64,000 nucleotides of DNA from Gracilaria domingensis (Eukaryota; Rhodophyta; Florideophyceae; Gracilariales; Gracilariaceae), in NCBI GenBank assembly GCA_022539475.1, contig VCMS01000287.1, forward strand, positions 1 through 64,000, written 5' to 3'. The stretch's first letter is position 1, and each line of letters opens with the position of its first letter. This document shows, piece by piece, positions 30,104 to 39,491 of this stretch. The translations under genes were made by a program, and so were the position numbers. The notes beneath the pieces are model-generated. The model had not been told where the DNA came from. It did not search any database and saw only the letters and a list, made by a program, of their open reading frames with translations.

Positions 30104-32458
30104 TCACCAGTTACTGTTTTCCCACTCTTGCGATTCTTGTTCCAGACTGACGTCCAAGTCGGCGATAAATCCAGAGCGTAAAGGAGTGTCTTCAAAGATC
30201 GCTTTAAGAAAGTGCTCAACTTCTTCTCGACTGATTAACCCATTGTACTTGCCTGTTCGATACGATTGTACTATATCTTCCATGCGAGCACTAAGGACCT
30301 CGCGAATTATTTCAAGTTTCTGTTGAGATCGACGCAACTGAGCAACAATTTCTGGAGGATCCGCGTTCCCTCTAAGTGTTTCCATTACCTTAACGGAACT
30401 CATCAAACTATTAACATTGTCGTTGGCATCTCGCAGAATCGCGTCTATCTGCTCACATCCATCAGCACTTATTTCTGGGAGGGCGATGACTTCTTTCATT
30501 AGATTTGTTAGGTATTTCTGAAGCAATGTACTGGCAGCGATTTCAGCAAGCTCTGTCGGGACAATTTCTGAGAAAACGTGGATAACTTCTCGCATTGCAT
30601 TGAATGCTCCAGATAAGGCTGAGCTTCTCTGTATGCGAGTCAGAGTTCCGTAGGCCCCTAAAGATCCGTTTCGACATGCTGCGTTAAGATTCTCTATCAA
30701 TCTTTGCTCGGCTGTACGGCGCACGATAACCATTACCTTGTTGGCAGCTTCTTCTAATAAACGCTTCTCGTTCTCCAGACCGTTAGAACGCATGAATTTA
30801 TCCATCGATTGACGACAAGCGTGAGCAAGCATTAAGCAATCATTGTAGTGCAAAGCCTTCAGTCTCAAACTTGCGCGAATATCAGAACTATGCTGTATTG
30901 GAACGTCTTCACGATATGCCCGTAAACATTCTATAGCCGCAGCGTTGAGAGCATTTCCAATTGACGTTGAACCGCTTCGAATGGCCTTGTCAGCGTCCGC
31001 ACGTGTGGAGAAAAAGACATCATGTACAGTAAGTGCAGTGCGAGTGATGAGACACGGTGGGAAATAATCTGACGGGCGTTCACTGCGTGGGATGTACTCC
31101 GTGGCGGAAAGAGGGCATTCAACCATTTCGTTGTCATCATGTCTGGCTTCCGAGAAGGACCCGATTACGGTCCGTGCCTTCAACACAGCCTGTGCTCTGC
31201 ATTCTGCTCCAGTAGCCTCCTCTAACGTGCTTCTATCTAACGATAGTTTAAATGAAGTAGCCCCACGAGCTCTCATAGCCTCTTGGAGTACTCTTGCGCA
31301 AGCGCAAACAGCCATGATTCTTGACCGCAGCATTTCCGGAGGAACAAAACTGCTTGTAGGCGTTCGAAGGTTGTTGACAACAACAGATGGAGGTAAAACT
31401 TGTGCAGCAAACCATGGCTGCATGGCTACTGCGAGTTGTCTCGAGTACTCAGGACCCACTACGTGAACGCGAAATACATCGTAGATCCTCAACGCTCTGG
31501 CTGCTGTGTTAGAGATATCCAGATGTTGCGACATGGCGTCAATGTCATCTTCAGAGACAGTTTCCAAATCATCTACATCAAACTCTAGAAGCTCTGAAGA
31601 ATCTTCTACACCTGCTGACCATTCCAAGCTCACATTTTGATCGGTAGAGCTCTCAAAGAAAACTGTCGCCTGAGCAAGACTTCTCGCCACCTGATGGCGA
31701 GTCAGCTCCCGTATAATACCTTCGATAGCCTCTTCCAGCATTCCGGATCTAGCCAGGGCAGCTGACGAATCGTCAACGGAAACAGAGTTCATGTGCGAGC
31801 TAGCGTGAGTGCGGCCGCGAGCAATTATGGAATTCAGGCGGACTTCGAAGGTGTCCATGTACCGAGCTTTCATTAACGCAATGGCTTCATCTGCCCTTTC
31901 ATGAAGTTCGCTCGCCATGCGAGTTAATTGAGGATAGGTGGAATCCGATGCGATGTCTGCAGTATCTTGCAATTGAGAAATAGCTTGCTGAAGTTGTGGG
32001 AAAGAGGCTCCAGCAATGTGATCAGAAACTTCTAGAGCCCGAGCTACCTTCACGAAAGGGACGAGTTCTATTGATAGAAGATCCAAAACCTCCTTCTTTT
32101 TGGTGTACAAGTGGGATCGCTCGTTCATTTGCTGAGTTCTCTGTGTCACTTCGTCAAGGGAGTCACCGAGCATCTCAATCATTGTGTTTATCTCCGATGC
32201 CTTCGTGAGAAGGGTTTCATGTTTAGCTTTCGAACCTGAAATGAATTCTGGTGCGGTTTCAATTGCCTCCTTGACCCTTTCCTCTGCGCTCCGTAGAGAG
32301 GCCAGGCAGCGCTCCTCCAATAATCTTGCCGGCTCACCGCCTCGCAATGCCTCATCAAGAATGCGGGTAGCGACCATGATATCATATCTGAATGTGCTCT
32401 GCAGAAGGCGTGTGAGTGAGAGCGATGGCTGTTGAGCAAGAACAGAGCAGTGCTGCAT
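30104..32458 (-). CDS. COG6: COG6, conserved oligomeric Golgi complex subunit 6
   Basis: 784 residues in one exon. The N-terminus has the COG6 signature: coiled-coil region with KAKHETLLTKASEINTMIEM and QRTQQMNERSHLYTKKKEVLDL. The long helical CATCHR-type remainder has a typical basic, hydrophobic pattern and ends near LISREEVEHFLKAIFEDTPLRSGF. COG6 belongs to lobe B of the COG tether, which captures vesicles for retrograde traffic within the Golgi. Somewhat longer than animal COG6 (about 657). The start ATG at 32458 gives a reasonable N-terminus, though an inner Met (MVATRILDEAL, codon 28) is possible. It is divergent to the potassium channel gene, with a 585-bp gap. Confidence 0.88.
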   Translation of the reverse strand: MQHCSVLAQQPSLSLTRLLQSTFRYDIMVATRILDEALRGGEPARLLEERCLASLRSAEERVKEAIETAPEFISGSKAKHETLLTKASEINTMIEMLGDSLDEVTQRTQQMNERSHLYTKKKEVLDLLSIELVPFVKVARALEVSDHIAGASFPQLQQAISQLQDTADIASDSTYPQLTRMASELHERADEAIALMKARYMDTFEVRLNSIIARGRTHASSHMNSVSVDDSSAALARSGMLEEAIEGIIRELTRHQVARSLAQATVFFESSTDQNVSLEWSAGVEDSSELLEFDVDDLETVSEDDIDAMSQHLDISNTAARALRIYDVFRVHVVGPEYSRQLAVAMQPWFAAQVLPPSVVVNNLRTPTSSFVPPEMLRSRIMAVCACARVLQEAMRARGATSFKLSLDRSTLEEATGAECRAQAVLKARTVIGSFSEARHDDNEMVECPLSATEYIPRSERPSDYFPPCLITRTALTVHDVFFSTRADADKAIRSGSTSIGNALNAAAIECLRAYREDVPIQHSSDIRASLRLKALHYNDCLMLAHACRQSMDKFMRSNGLENEKRLLEEAANKVMVIVRRTAEQRLIENLNAACRNGSLGAYGTLTRIQRSSALSGAFNAMREVIHVFSEIVPTELAEIAASTLLQKYLTNLMKEVIALPEISADGCEQIDAILRDANDNVNSLMSSVKVMETLRGNADPPEIVAQLRRSQQKLEIIREVLSARMEDIVQSYRTGKYNGLISREEVEHFLKAIFEDTPLRSGFIADLDVSLEQESQEWENSNW

Positions 32459-33043
32459 CTACCGAAGGTATCGCTTGAAGGGCGCACGCGCAAAAAGCCA
32501 GACCGTTTTTGATGCCAGGTATTAAGGGTAGAGTCATGGGTGACGTTGGGTGCATATGAGTGGAGCGCTTTATTTCGCGAAATCCAATGTCATGAGGCCC
32601 TCAGGTGTCGCGGGATGCAAACCGCAGCCTTCTTCCACAGTGGGAGCCAGTGCCACTTGTGTCGAACGCTGTGTGGCGCTTCACTATATCTTCTCTCCCC
32701 TCCCACATACCGCGGGCTCGGTCTCGAGCGTTGACGTGACTTCCACGCCGTAGGGGCACTTCTTCAGCGAGCAATCACCCATTCGTGACTTGCCCACCGT
32801 CTCGCTCTCGCACTCCCCAAATGTATGCATTCGACAATCAGCTTTTCGTAACGCGCAAGTCTCGAGCGAAGCCTTGTCCCACCTCAGCACCTGGTTTTCT
32901 ACGTTGCCAACCTTCCCCAACGAAGCACTCCGAACGGCGAGTCTACCAAACTTTTTCTTATCGGCGCTTCATTCGCGTGTCAACCGTTTGACGTTCTTCA
33001 TCCCTTCTCCTGCTACCTTCGCAACCTCCCGCGACCCTCTCTG
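32459..33043. promoter_or_regulatory. Divergent promoter region, COG6 and channel gene
   Basis: 585 bp between two divergent starts. Pyrimidine-rich on the plus strand before 33044. Short ORFs here have no motifs. No defined box was identified. Confidence 0.4.
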
Positions 33044-36000
33044 TTGCCGTTCCTCTCACTTGTACACACGCGTAATGAAATGCAACGCCAGAGCGCTTCA
33101 AATTCTGTTGTCTCTGATTCCATTGCGAGCAAAGCCGCTGCGAGTGGATTTGTACCTCCATCATGGTCAGACCTCTCCCAAGTTATTCAGGCCGCTGTAG
33201 GGCTATGGGCGTTTATAGTCGTGCTTGCTATCGCTCGTGCAACATTCCGTCGCTTTTTGCAAACGGAATACTTTCGAAAACTGAAAGAGAGACAGAAGGA
33301 CCTTCCTAGACACTCTCAACACATACTTTATCGCGCAGCATGCTTTTTCCGCAACATACGAATTATGCTTGTTCGCAACCGATATCCTGAAACCACGTCT
33401 GCATTCTTATTCGGGTTGCCGAGATCTGTTGCAGGTCTTATTGTTTGCGTACTATACATCGTGGACACCTACGTCAAGGGGATACCAACTCAGTTCTACG
33501 TCTTTCAATTCTGCTATGGCATCGCCATTTCGGTTAACTTCATGCTTTCTTTTGCCTATGCCGAAAGACCACTGCTGTTTGCATTCAGTTTGCGCACAGT
33601 TATAGAAGCCCTCTCAATTCCAAGTCTTCTTTTCTCTTCTGGTGGTCGATGGCTCAACTTTAACTTTCTCCAAGCCTACTGCATTTTGGGCGAATGGTAT
33701 ATGCTAGAAAAACATGATATCGTCATGAGAAATACATCAACTCTGACTCGTTTGCTCATCAACCTCTTCCTTCAACTGCTTACCTTTCTTTTTGTAACCT
33801 CGTGTGGTGTTCAGTTTTTCGAACTTCTTGGAGACCCGTCCCAGGTTCTGCGCTCTGAAACGTTCCAGATTACCTGGGCCAACTCCGTGTATTTCGCAGT
33901 CGTTACCTTGATGACAGTCGGGTATGGCGATTTTGTACCGTATACCTTGTTTGGGAGGATGTGGATTGTATTTCATATAATATTTGCGGCATATCTTGTG
34001 TCGCGGGAAATCTCGCTTCTTATAGATGCACTTAAGAGCATGCGGAGAGGCGGGGGCTCATATGTCAACTCCAGTGGCACAGATCATGTAATTGTCACAG
34101 GAAAAGTGAAGTGGGAGTTTCTACAGCAGTTTGTAAAGGAGTTTCTGGCAGAAGGTTCCAATCTTGATACTCGCATAATTGTTCTAACTTCGAACCCGAC
34201 ATGGAATGATGATGAGTGGCATAAGTTTGTCTCTCATAATCCTTTGTTTGACCACCATCTTATGTATCTTGATGGATCAGCTCTCAAGATGGATGACCTT
34301 GGAAGGGCGCAAGTTGGCTCTGCGAAGGGCGTTTTCGTTCTGGCAGACCCCCACCGCCAAGATCCATACAGGGAAGATTCAGACATTTTGAAGGCAGTTC
34401 TCACTATCAGAAACTACTCTGGCCAAGTTCCAATATATGCGTTGAACACGTTAGTTGAGTCATCGTTCCAGTTTGGGATCGCTGCAAAGAAAATACAACG
34501 GGTTGGAGTTGCTGAATTATTGTATGACAATACGTTTAACGGACAGAGCATTCCTCCCTCTCCAACACCGTGGTCGTCGCCTCCTGATCGGGGCCCAGCG
34601 CCTAATCGAAGTGAAGTGTATATGAGTCAAGAAGATCTATTGACATTTGCAAATGCTGAACAGCGCCAAGGTAATGTTTTAGCATCCAATAACCACGGGA
34701 TTCATCCTTCCGAACTAAGACAGTTGCAAGGCAGTGATGAAGGAAGTATTGATGAAGGAATACTAACACCGAGAACGCGCAGGACACGAAAGCGAGAACA
34801 TCGTGTGAGCGAGAGCTTATGTATGCAAGAAATCGAGACTGTTTTGTTAGCAGAGAATATGTTTTGCAACGGGCTCAGCACACTGATAGCCAACGCCACG
34901 CTTCGCATAGCCCCCCAATCAAGCCGAAATGATAGACCTTGGCTTGTAGAATACAAGCTGGGCGCAGAATGTGGGATTCAAGAGTTCTTGGTGCGCCGGG
35001 AGATGGATGGTCTCAAGTATGGAAAGATTGCGACAATTCTGCAAGATTACGGCCTCATCCTGTTGGCTGTGAGAGAGAACTCCAAAGACGATTGGTCTGT
35101 CCTCAAAACGGACACAATGTTAAAAGGCGGAATGTCAACAATGACTATGACGTATCATGATCCTATTGTTATTGACCGAATCGCAGATTTAGCGGCAAGA
35201 TACATTGAGAAACATGTCCGTGCAAAGGTGAGATATAATTCCAGTTCCTACGGCAAAAGAAACAGAAGGAACTCAGATCGCCCAGGAAAGAAGTTTGAAA
35301 CACATACCCGTTCTGTTTCAGAGGGCGCCCCGAGCGACGGTTTGGCTTTACGTCGTGAGGCAAAAGCCGATCGAGTCAAGCGATTAAATGCAGCAACATC
35401 CTCAGAATCTGAATCGCGTATTGATTCTCCAGCTCCTGTGCGTGACCTAAGGCCAAAACTTGGTCGTAGTAGTGGCCAAAGAACTAAGAATATTGGACAG
35501 TTACCTCTGTCGCGGTCGAACTCAACCTGTACTGCTGGTATTCTCAAGAAAACTGAATCCGGAGAAGCCGGTGAAGGTCTGAACCTTCCTCACAACTCCC
35601 ATGTGCCGCTGGAGAGAAAGGACGGTGATGCAAAGAAGTCGGAAGGCACGTCAGTGGTACCAGTGCCGGTAACTCAAACTACCGTGGAGAAACCTGTATA
35701 CACCAGTGTTGACAAGCTTCCGGCTGCACTCAGAGGACATGTGATTATTTGCTTGGAAGGTGAGAGTCCGCTTCTCACTGTAGAAGCTCTTCTTCGGCGA
35801 ATATGGATATCAAGAACCGGGCAAAAGAAGAAAGCACCCGTGGTCGTCATTCATCCACGTTTCCCTAAAACCTATGTTCGAACTCTGCATAGAGAAGGAG
35901 ATCACCTGTTCCTTCTGCAAGGAAATTCGCTTTCACTTGAAACGTTGCGACAAGCCCAATTTCAGAGTGCAAGAGCCGTACTGATAATAACTTCAGAAAG

Positions 36001-37300
36001 TGATGAGGCGAAGGGCCAGGGTTCAACTGATTCAAAGGCTATCTTTACGGTGATGACTCTTGATTCGCTTCTTGCCGGTCGAGATACGTTTGTATGTTGT
36101 ATTCTAGATGCGGAGGAGTCACTGCAACTGCTAAGGGCACCGAGGCAGCCAAGAAGAGTTGGCGTTAACCTTGGGGAGCAACGTGAACCAGATGTGTTCA
36201 ATTTGTCTGCTTTCGAACGATCTGCGATATCTGGAGGGCCGAAGCGAACCACCTCATCTACAGGGTTTGTTAAGAGCAGATCGTCGACTCCTTTTACCTC
36301 AGAGTATGGCGCTTTCGCTCCGTATGGGACATTCGGACACAGTTTCGGAGTTCACGAGGATAGTCATCGAAGTTTTCCCAGCAGAAGCGGAAAAGCAATG
36401 AAACTACGTTTGAAGGGGATGTCAAGATCCAACAGTATGCGAGTTGATGGCGATTCGAGTGACGAAGAATACCAATCTGGTCTGGAATTGTATCGTTCAT
36501 CTGAGCAACACTATCATATTCACTACCATCAGCAAATGTCGAGAGAAGAATTGTACGAGCGTCAAAGATACGCATCGGGAGAAATGGTAATTTCCTCATT
36601 ATTCACTGCGCTCTTGGCTCGTGACTATACTGATCCGGGGTATATACGGTTGATACGTCAGCTGATTGGAGCGTCATCATCTTCGGGAGGAAGCTGGATC
36701 CGCCAAGTCGAGATTCCGGAGTCATGGACTCGGGCGAAGAATGAAATTGATGGAAGAACGTACAGAGACACTTCTATCCGATTACTGAAGATGGGATGCA
36801 TTGCTTTGGGGCTTTATCGTTCAGGGGACGCTCCTGTTCGAATCGAGACTCAGAGCGACCAATGGGAGCGACGAGCTGACGAAGTAGTGTATTACGAAGA
36901 GGAGGATATTTCTCGACTTCGAAGAGATGCTGAGTCAAGAAGTGTGGCATACCGAATCGTCGACCGCGACGAGTACGCCAAACGTCTACACGGTCGGGTG
37001 GCTGTTGGTCGGGGGGCCCATGAGATTCCAATCGGAAAACGATCAAATGACGATGGAGGAACTTCTTTCCATGAGAGGTTGGCCGCCGGGGGGCAAGAGG
37101 ACGATGCATTCGATCGCATGTACTACACTTGTCCAACCACCAGGCGCAAAATATACTACAAGGAAGCCATGGATGGAGCGAATGTTCTGCCCTATGTTTA
37201 TAGTTGCCCAGAGCCTTATTCGTTGGTTGCTTCTAGCGACGCTGTTTTTGTGCTATGTGATCCAAAACGAGAGCTTCCAGCTAACTGGGATGAAGATTAA
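33044..37300 (+). CDS. BK (Slo)-type potassium channel with two RCK domains
   Basis: 1418 residues, no intron. Hydrophobic segments begin near 50 (AAVGLWAFIVVLAIA, an S0-like helix) and continue through S1 (GLIVCVLYIVDTY), S2 and S3 to S5/pore. The selectivity filter TVGYGD is at residues 291-296. After the inner helix comes an RCK1 domain (DHVIVTGKVKWEFLQQFVKE), a BK-alpha segment (MFCNGLSTLIANATLRIAP; YGLILLAVRE), then RCK2 (LRGHVIICLEGESPLLTVEA; LLQGNSLSLETLRQAQ). This order is the BK/Slo plan. The S4 position lacks the repeated Arg of voltage sensors, and no Asp-rich calcium bowl is seen. A long Ser-rich linker (about 720-880) and a C-terminal extension are extra. Membrane location (plasma or inner) is unknown. 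ATG 33044 is the first; 33080 is an alternative. Confidence 0.87.
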   Translation: MPFLSLVHTRNEMQRQSASNSVVSDSIASKAAASGFVPPSWSDLSQVIQAAVGLWAFIVVLAIARATFRRFLQTEYFRKLKERQKDLPRHSQHILYRAACFFRNIRIMLVRNRYPETTSAFLFGLPRSVAGLIVCVLYIVDTYVKGIPTQFYVFQFCYGIAISVNFMLSFAYAERPLLFAFSLRTVIEALSIPSLLFSSGGRWLNFNFLQAYCILGEWYMLEKHDIVMRNTSTLTRLLINLFLQLLTFLFVTSCGVQFFELLGDPSQVLRSETFQITWANSVYFAVVTLMTVGYGDFVPYTLFGRMWIVFHIIFAAYLVSREISLLIDALKSMRRGGGSYVNSSGTDHVIVTGKVKWEFLQQFVKEFLAEGSNLDTRIIVLTSNPTWNDDEWHKFVSHNPLFDHHLMYLDGSALKMDDLGRAQVGSAKGVFVLADPHRQDPYREDSDILKAVLTIRNYSGQVPIYALNTLVESSFQFGIAAKKIQRVGVAELLYDNTFNGQSIPPSPTPWSSPPDRGPAPNRSEVYMSQEDLLTFANAEQRQGNVLASNNHGIHPSELRQLQGSDEGSIDEGILTPRTRRTRKREHRVSESLCMQEIETVLLAENMFCNGLSTLIANATLRIAPQSSRNDRPWLVEYKLGAECGIQEFLVRREMDGLKYGKIATILQDYGLILLAVRENSKDDWSVLKTDTMLKGGMSTMTMTYHDPIVIDRIADLAARYIEKHVRAKVRYNSSSYGKRNRRNSDRPGKKFETHTRSVSEGAPSDGLALRREAKADRVKRLNAATSSESESRIDSPAPVRDLRPKLGRSSGQRTKNIGQLPLSRSNSTCTAGILKKTESGEAGEGLNLPHNSHVPLERKDGDAKKSEGTSVVPVPVTQTTVEKPVYTSVDKLPAALRGHVIICLEGESPLLTVEALLRRIWISRTGQKKKAPVVVIHPRFPKTYVRTLHREGDHLFLLQGNSLSLETLRQAQFQSARAVLIITSESDEAKGQGSTDSKAIFTVMTLDSLLAGRDTFVCCILDAEESLQLLRAPRQPRRVGVNLGEQREPDVFNLSAFERSAISGGPKRTTSSTGFVKSRSSTPFTSEYGAFAPYGTFGHSFGVHEDSHRSFPSRSGKAMKLRLKGMSRSNSMRVDGDSSDEEYQSGLELYRSSEQHYHIHYHQQMSREELYERQRYASGEMVISSLFTALLARDYTDPGYIRLIRQLIGASSSSGGSWIRQVEIPESWTRAKNEIDGRTYRDTSIRLLKMGCIALGLYRSGDAPVRIETQSDQWERRADEVVYYEEEDISRLRRDAESRSVAYRIVDRDEYAKRLHGRVAVGRGAHEIPIGKRSNDDGGTSFHERLAAGGQEDDAFDRMYYTCPTTRRKIYYKEAMDGANVLPYVYSCPEPYSLVASSDAVFVLCDPKRELPANWDED

Positions 37301-37581
37301 AGAACTTTGCTAAGATAAATAACACATCTAACTTTTATCTGCGAGGCATAAGAGGGAAACCATATGAACAAATATTTCAGTGCTCTAAGCGTGCTACTGA
37401 TTGCTTCTTCTCCACTGTATCATGTAGACGATTGTGATACGCGGTGCCATGCGTTCTAAGAGTAGGGGGTTTACTTCATATCCCTGTGGAAAGAAACTCA
37501 CGGTGTTGATACGTGGTTAAGAGCACCACTGACCGCCGGTAACGCGGTGTTGCTAACATCCTTGGGCATGAAACCCTATCT
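37301..37581. other. Convergent 3' intergenic region
   Basis: Between the channel gene (plus) and the glycosyltransferase gene (minus). No structure recognised. Confidence 0.5.
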
Positions 37582-39030
37582 TCAACGTTGGTTCCCCATA
37601 TGCTCGAGCTCGCTGAAGAATCTGTCCGCATCAGGTATGGCTTTCAGCAATAAGGGACCAATTTTGAGAGGGTGCCCCATCGTCGCGAAGTTTGTTTTCA
37701 TGCAATCAACATACGCCTCAGAGTTTTCGTCACAATCCTTCGTGTGCCATCGGTGAAGCAGCCCTGGTTCAACAGCTCGAAAAGCTACAAGGTTTGAAGT
37801 GTTTCTTATGAGTTCGAATTGGTATACATCTTCTGAACCCCAACCCTGAAATCTTGTCTCGGCATCATCATATGCCCCAACCGCCTCAAAGTCTCCTTTT
37901 CGTATGCATGTCATTCCAAAGCTTGTTCTTCTCCAAAACCCGTTTCTTTCGATGATCGCTGGTTTAGAGTTCCCATAAGGATAGAGGCTGTAAAAGACTG
38001 GGTAATAAACTTGAGCTCCCAGTACACTATTGTGTCGACATCGGTCAAGGAATGAAGGAAGGACAATCATATCAACATCGCAATGCAATAGAATCGCAAT
38101 ATCGTTCGGGACTAGTCTTGCCGCCTCTCGAAGTGCCACGCCTCTTGAGAATCGGTGATTCTTGTCGCCGTTGTTTTCGTGAAGTATCACACGTCTTTCT
38201 TCTTCAGGGTGCATGGCGAATATCTCCTTTTTCAAAGAACTCACATCTAGGAAATCCTGCGTATCGCCTCTCAAAACGGACACAACGAGAACTATGTTTT
38301 GCTTATACTTCGTTCGAAGAAGCAAGAAGTTAATTAAAAACAGTCTTAACCTTGTTGTCCGTGATTTGTATGGGAGCAGTATATAAACGGTGTCTGTTGA
38401 TAGCGGAGCTGATATAGATGTTGAGCAGCCTGAATTGAAACCTTTGGACACTAGTAGCGAATAAGTTCGATTCTCAGGGTCGTGTTGGGAGCCATAGTTA
38501 GCGATATATTGGAGACCTCGCAGTCTATCCAAACGGTGGTGCACGTAGTGCAGTTTGAGCAATGATGTTGGACTGTTGTACGGAGTCGTGTGATCAGCTT
38601 TTATGTTTAGACTTGCTGCCGCGATTGCTTGCACATATGAGAGATCTAGTGCTAGTTCTCTTGCGTACTGTGGGACATTCCACTTCATATCTGACCATGC
38701 TGGATACAGAGCCTCTGAAACCAATGTGTCCCACACATCCTCTTGGAAGCGATTTTCGAAGTCGTTCTCAATCCGCCCGCGTTTCTTCTGTTCCAAGACA
38801 TATGGATCAAAGCTTACCAGAGTTGTCTGCGGATTCTTGAGGCAGACTGAAAGAGGATACTTGTCATCCTTGCTGAGCGATCTGCGAGAGAGAAAGACCA
38901 ACAGAACGCAAAAGGCGACGAACAAAATACGGAATGAGACGTAATTCTTACCAGGAACTGTCTTCCTCCACCGGCGGAGAACTCGTTTTGCTGGAACAGT
39001 GGAAACGCCAAGAGGAACGTTTACGTGCAT
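37582..39030 (-). CDS. CHGN-family glycosyltransferase (chondroitin GalNAc-transferase-like, GT7-type), Golgi type II
   Basis: 482 residues. A short cytosolic basic N-terminus is followed by one membrane helix (residues 32-48, SFRILFVAFCVLLVFLS), the type II Golgi layout. The catalytic domain begins near 215 (TVYILLPYKSR). It has a DXD-type metal site, HCDVDM at 316-321. A strongly conserved block follows: ERNGFWRRTSFGMTC, WGSEDVYQFELIRN (397-410), VEPGLLHRWHTKDC, then YVDCMK. This block is characteristic of animal chondroitin GalNAc-transferases and synthases. In red algae such enzymes have been proposed to build sulfated galactan backbones. The donor (UDP-Gal or UDP-GalNAc) and acceptor cannot be read from sequence. 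Confidence 0.85.
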   Translation of the reverse strand: MHVNVPLGVSTVPAKRVLRRWRKTVPGKNYVSFRILFVAFCVLLVFLSRRSLSKDDKYPLSVCLKNPQTTLVSFDPYVLEQKKRGRIENDFENRFQEDVWDTLVSEALYPAWSDMKWNVPQYARELALDLSYVQAIAAASLNIKADHTTPYNSPTSLLKLHYVHHRLDRLRGLQYIANYGSQHDPENRTYSLLVSKGFNSGCSTSISAPLSTDTVYILLPYKSRTTRLRLFLINFLLLRTKYKQNIVLVVSVLRGDTQDFLDVSSLKKEIFAMHPEEERRVILHENNGDKNHRFSRGVALREAARLVPNDIAILLHCDVDMIVLPSFLDRCRHNSVLGAQVYYPVFYSLYPYGNSKPAIIERNGFWRRTSFGMTCIRKGDFEAVGAYDDAETRFQGWGSEDVYQFELIRNTSNLVAFRAVEPGLLHRWHTKDCDENSEAYVDCMKTNFATMGHPLKIGPLLLKAIPDADRFFSELEHMGNQR

Positions 39031-39491
39031 CGGTGTCTACAATACGTCGCTTAAGTTGGCAGGCATGGGGAAGAGAGAAACACTACTTTTTGTGGTAATA
39101 TAAGCTCGTCACTACTTGATGACGATTTGGCTTTAGTTCGCCATTTTGTGTAATTCTTCTGACGCGGACGGGACAGCGAAACTAGAAAGTGGCCCTATAA
39201 TACCACGAGTCCCATTCGTGGCTATTTCATGGGCCATCCTCTTTGAACAAAACCTCTTTGAGCAGATAGGGATAAAAGGCTACGAAGTCTTTGTAAACAA
39301 GCTACAGCACGGCTGTTCCGAACTTGTGTTAGGTTAAACTTGGTCAAGAACTTCATTATCAAAGAAACGGATTTGCTGTCGAGTCCCCGACGGAGGCCAG
39401 CACTTTTCATCATCAAGTGTTGTCTGAGAACACGACCAACACAACCATGGCTAAAAGCGTTGATTTTCAACCTCTCTTTCTTCGTCTAGCC
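39031..39491. other. Promoter region of the glycosyltransferase gene
   Basis: Upstream of the start at 39030 and downstream of the Nup155 stop at 39492. A minus-strand ORF (39222-39470) has no motif and is not called. Confidence 0.4.
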
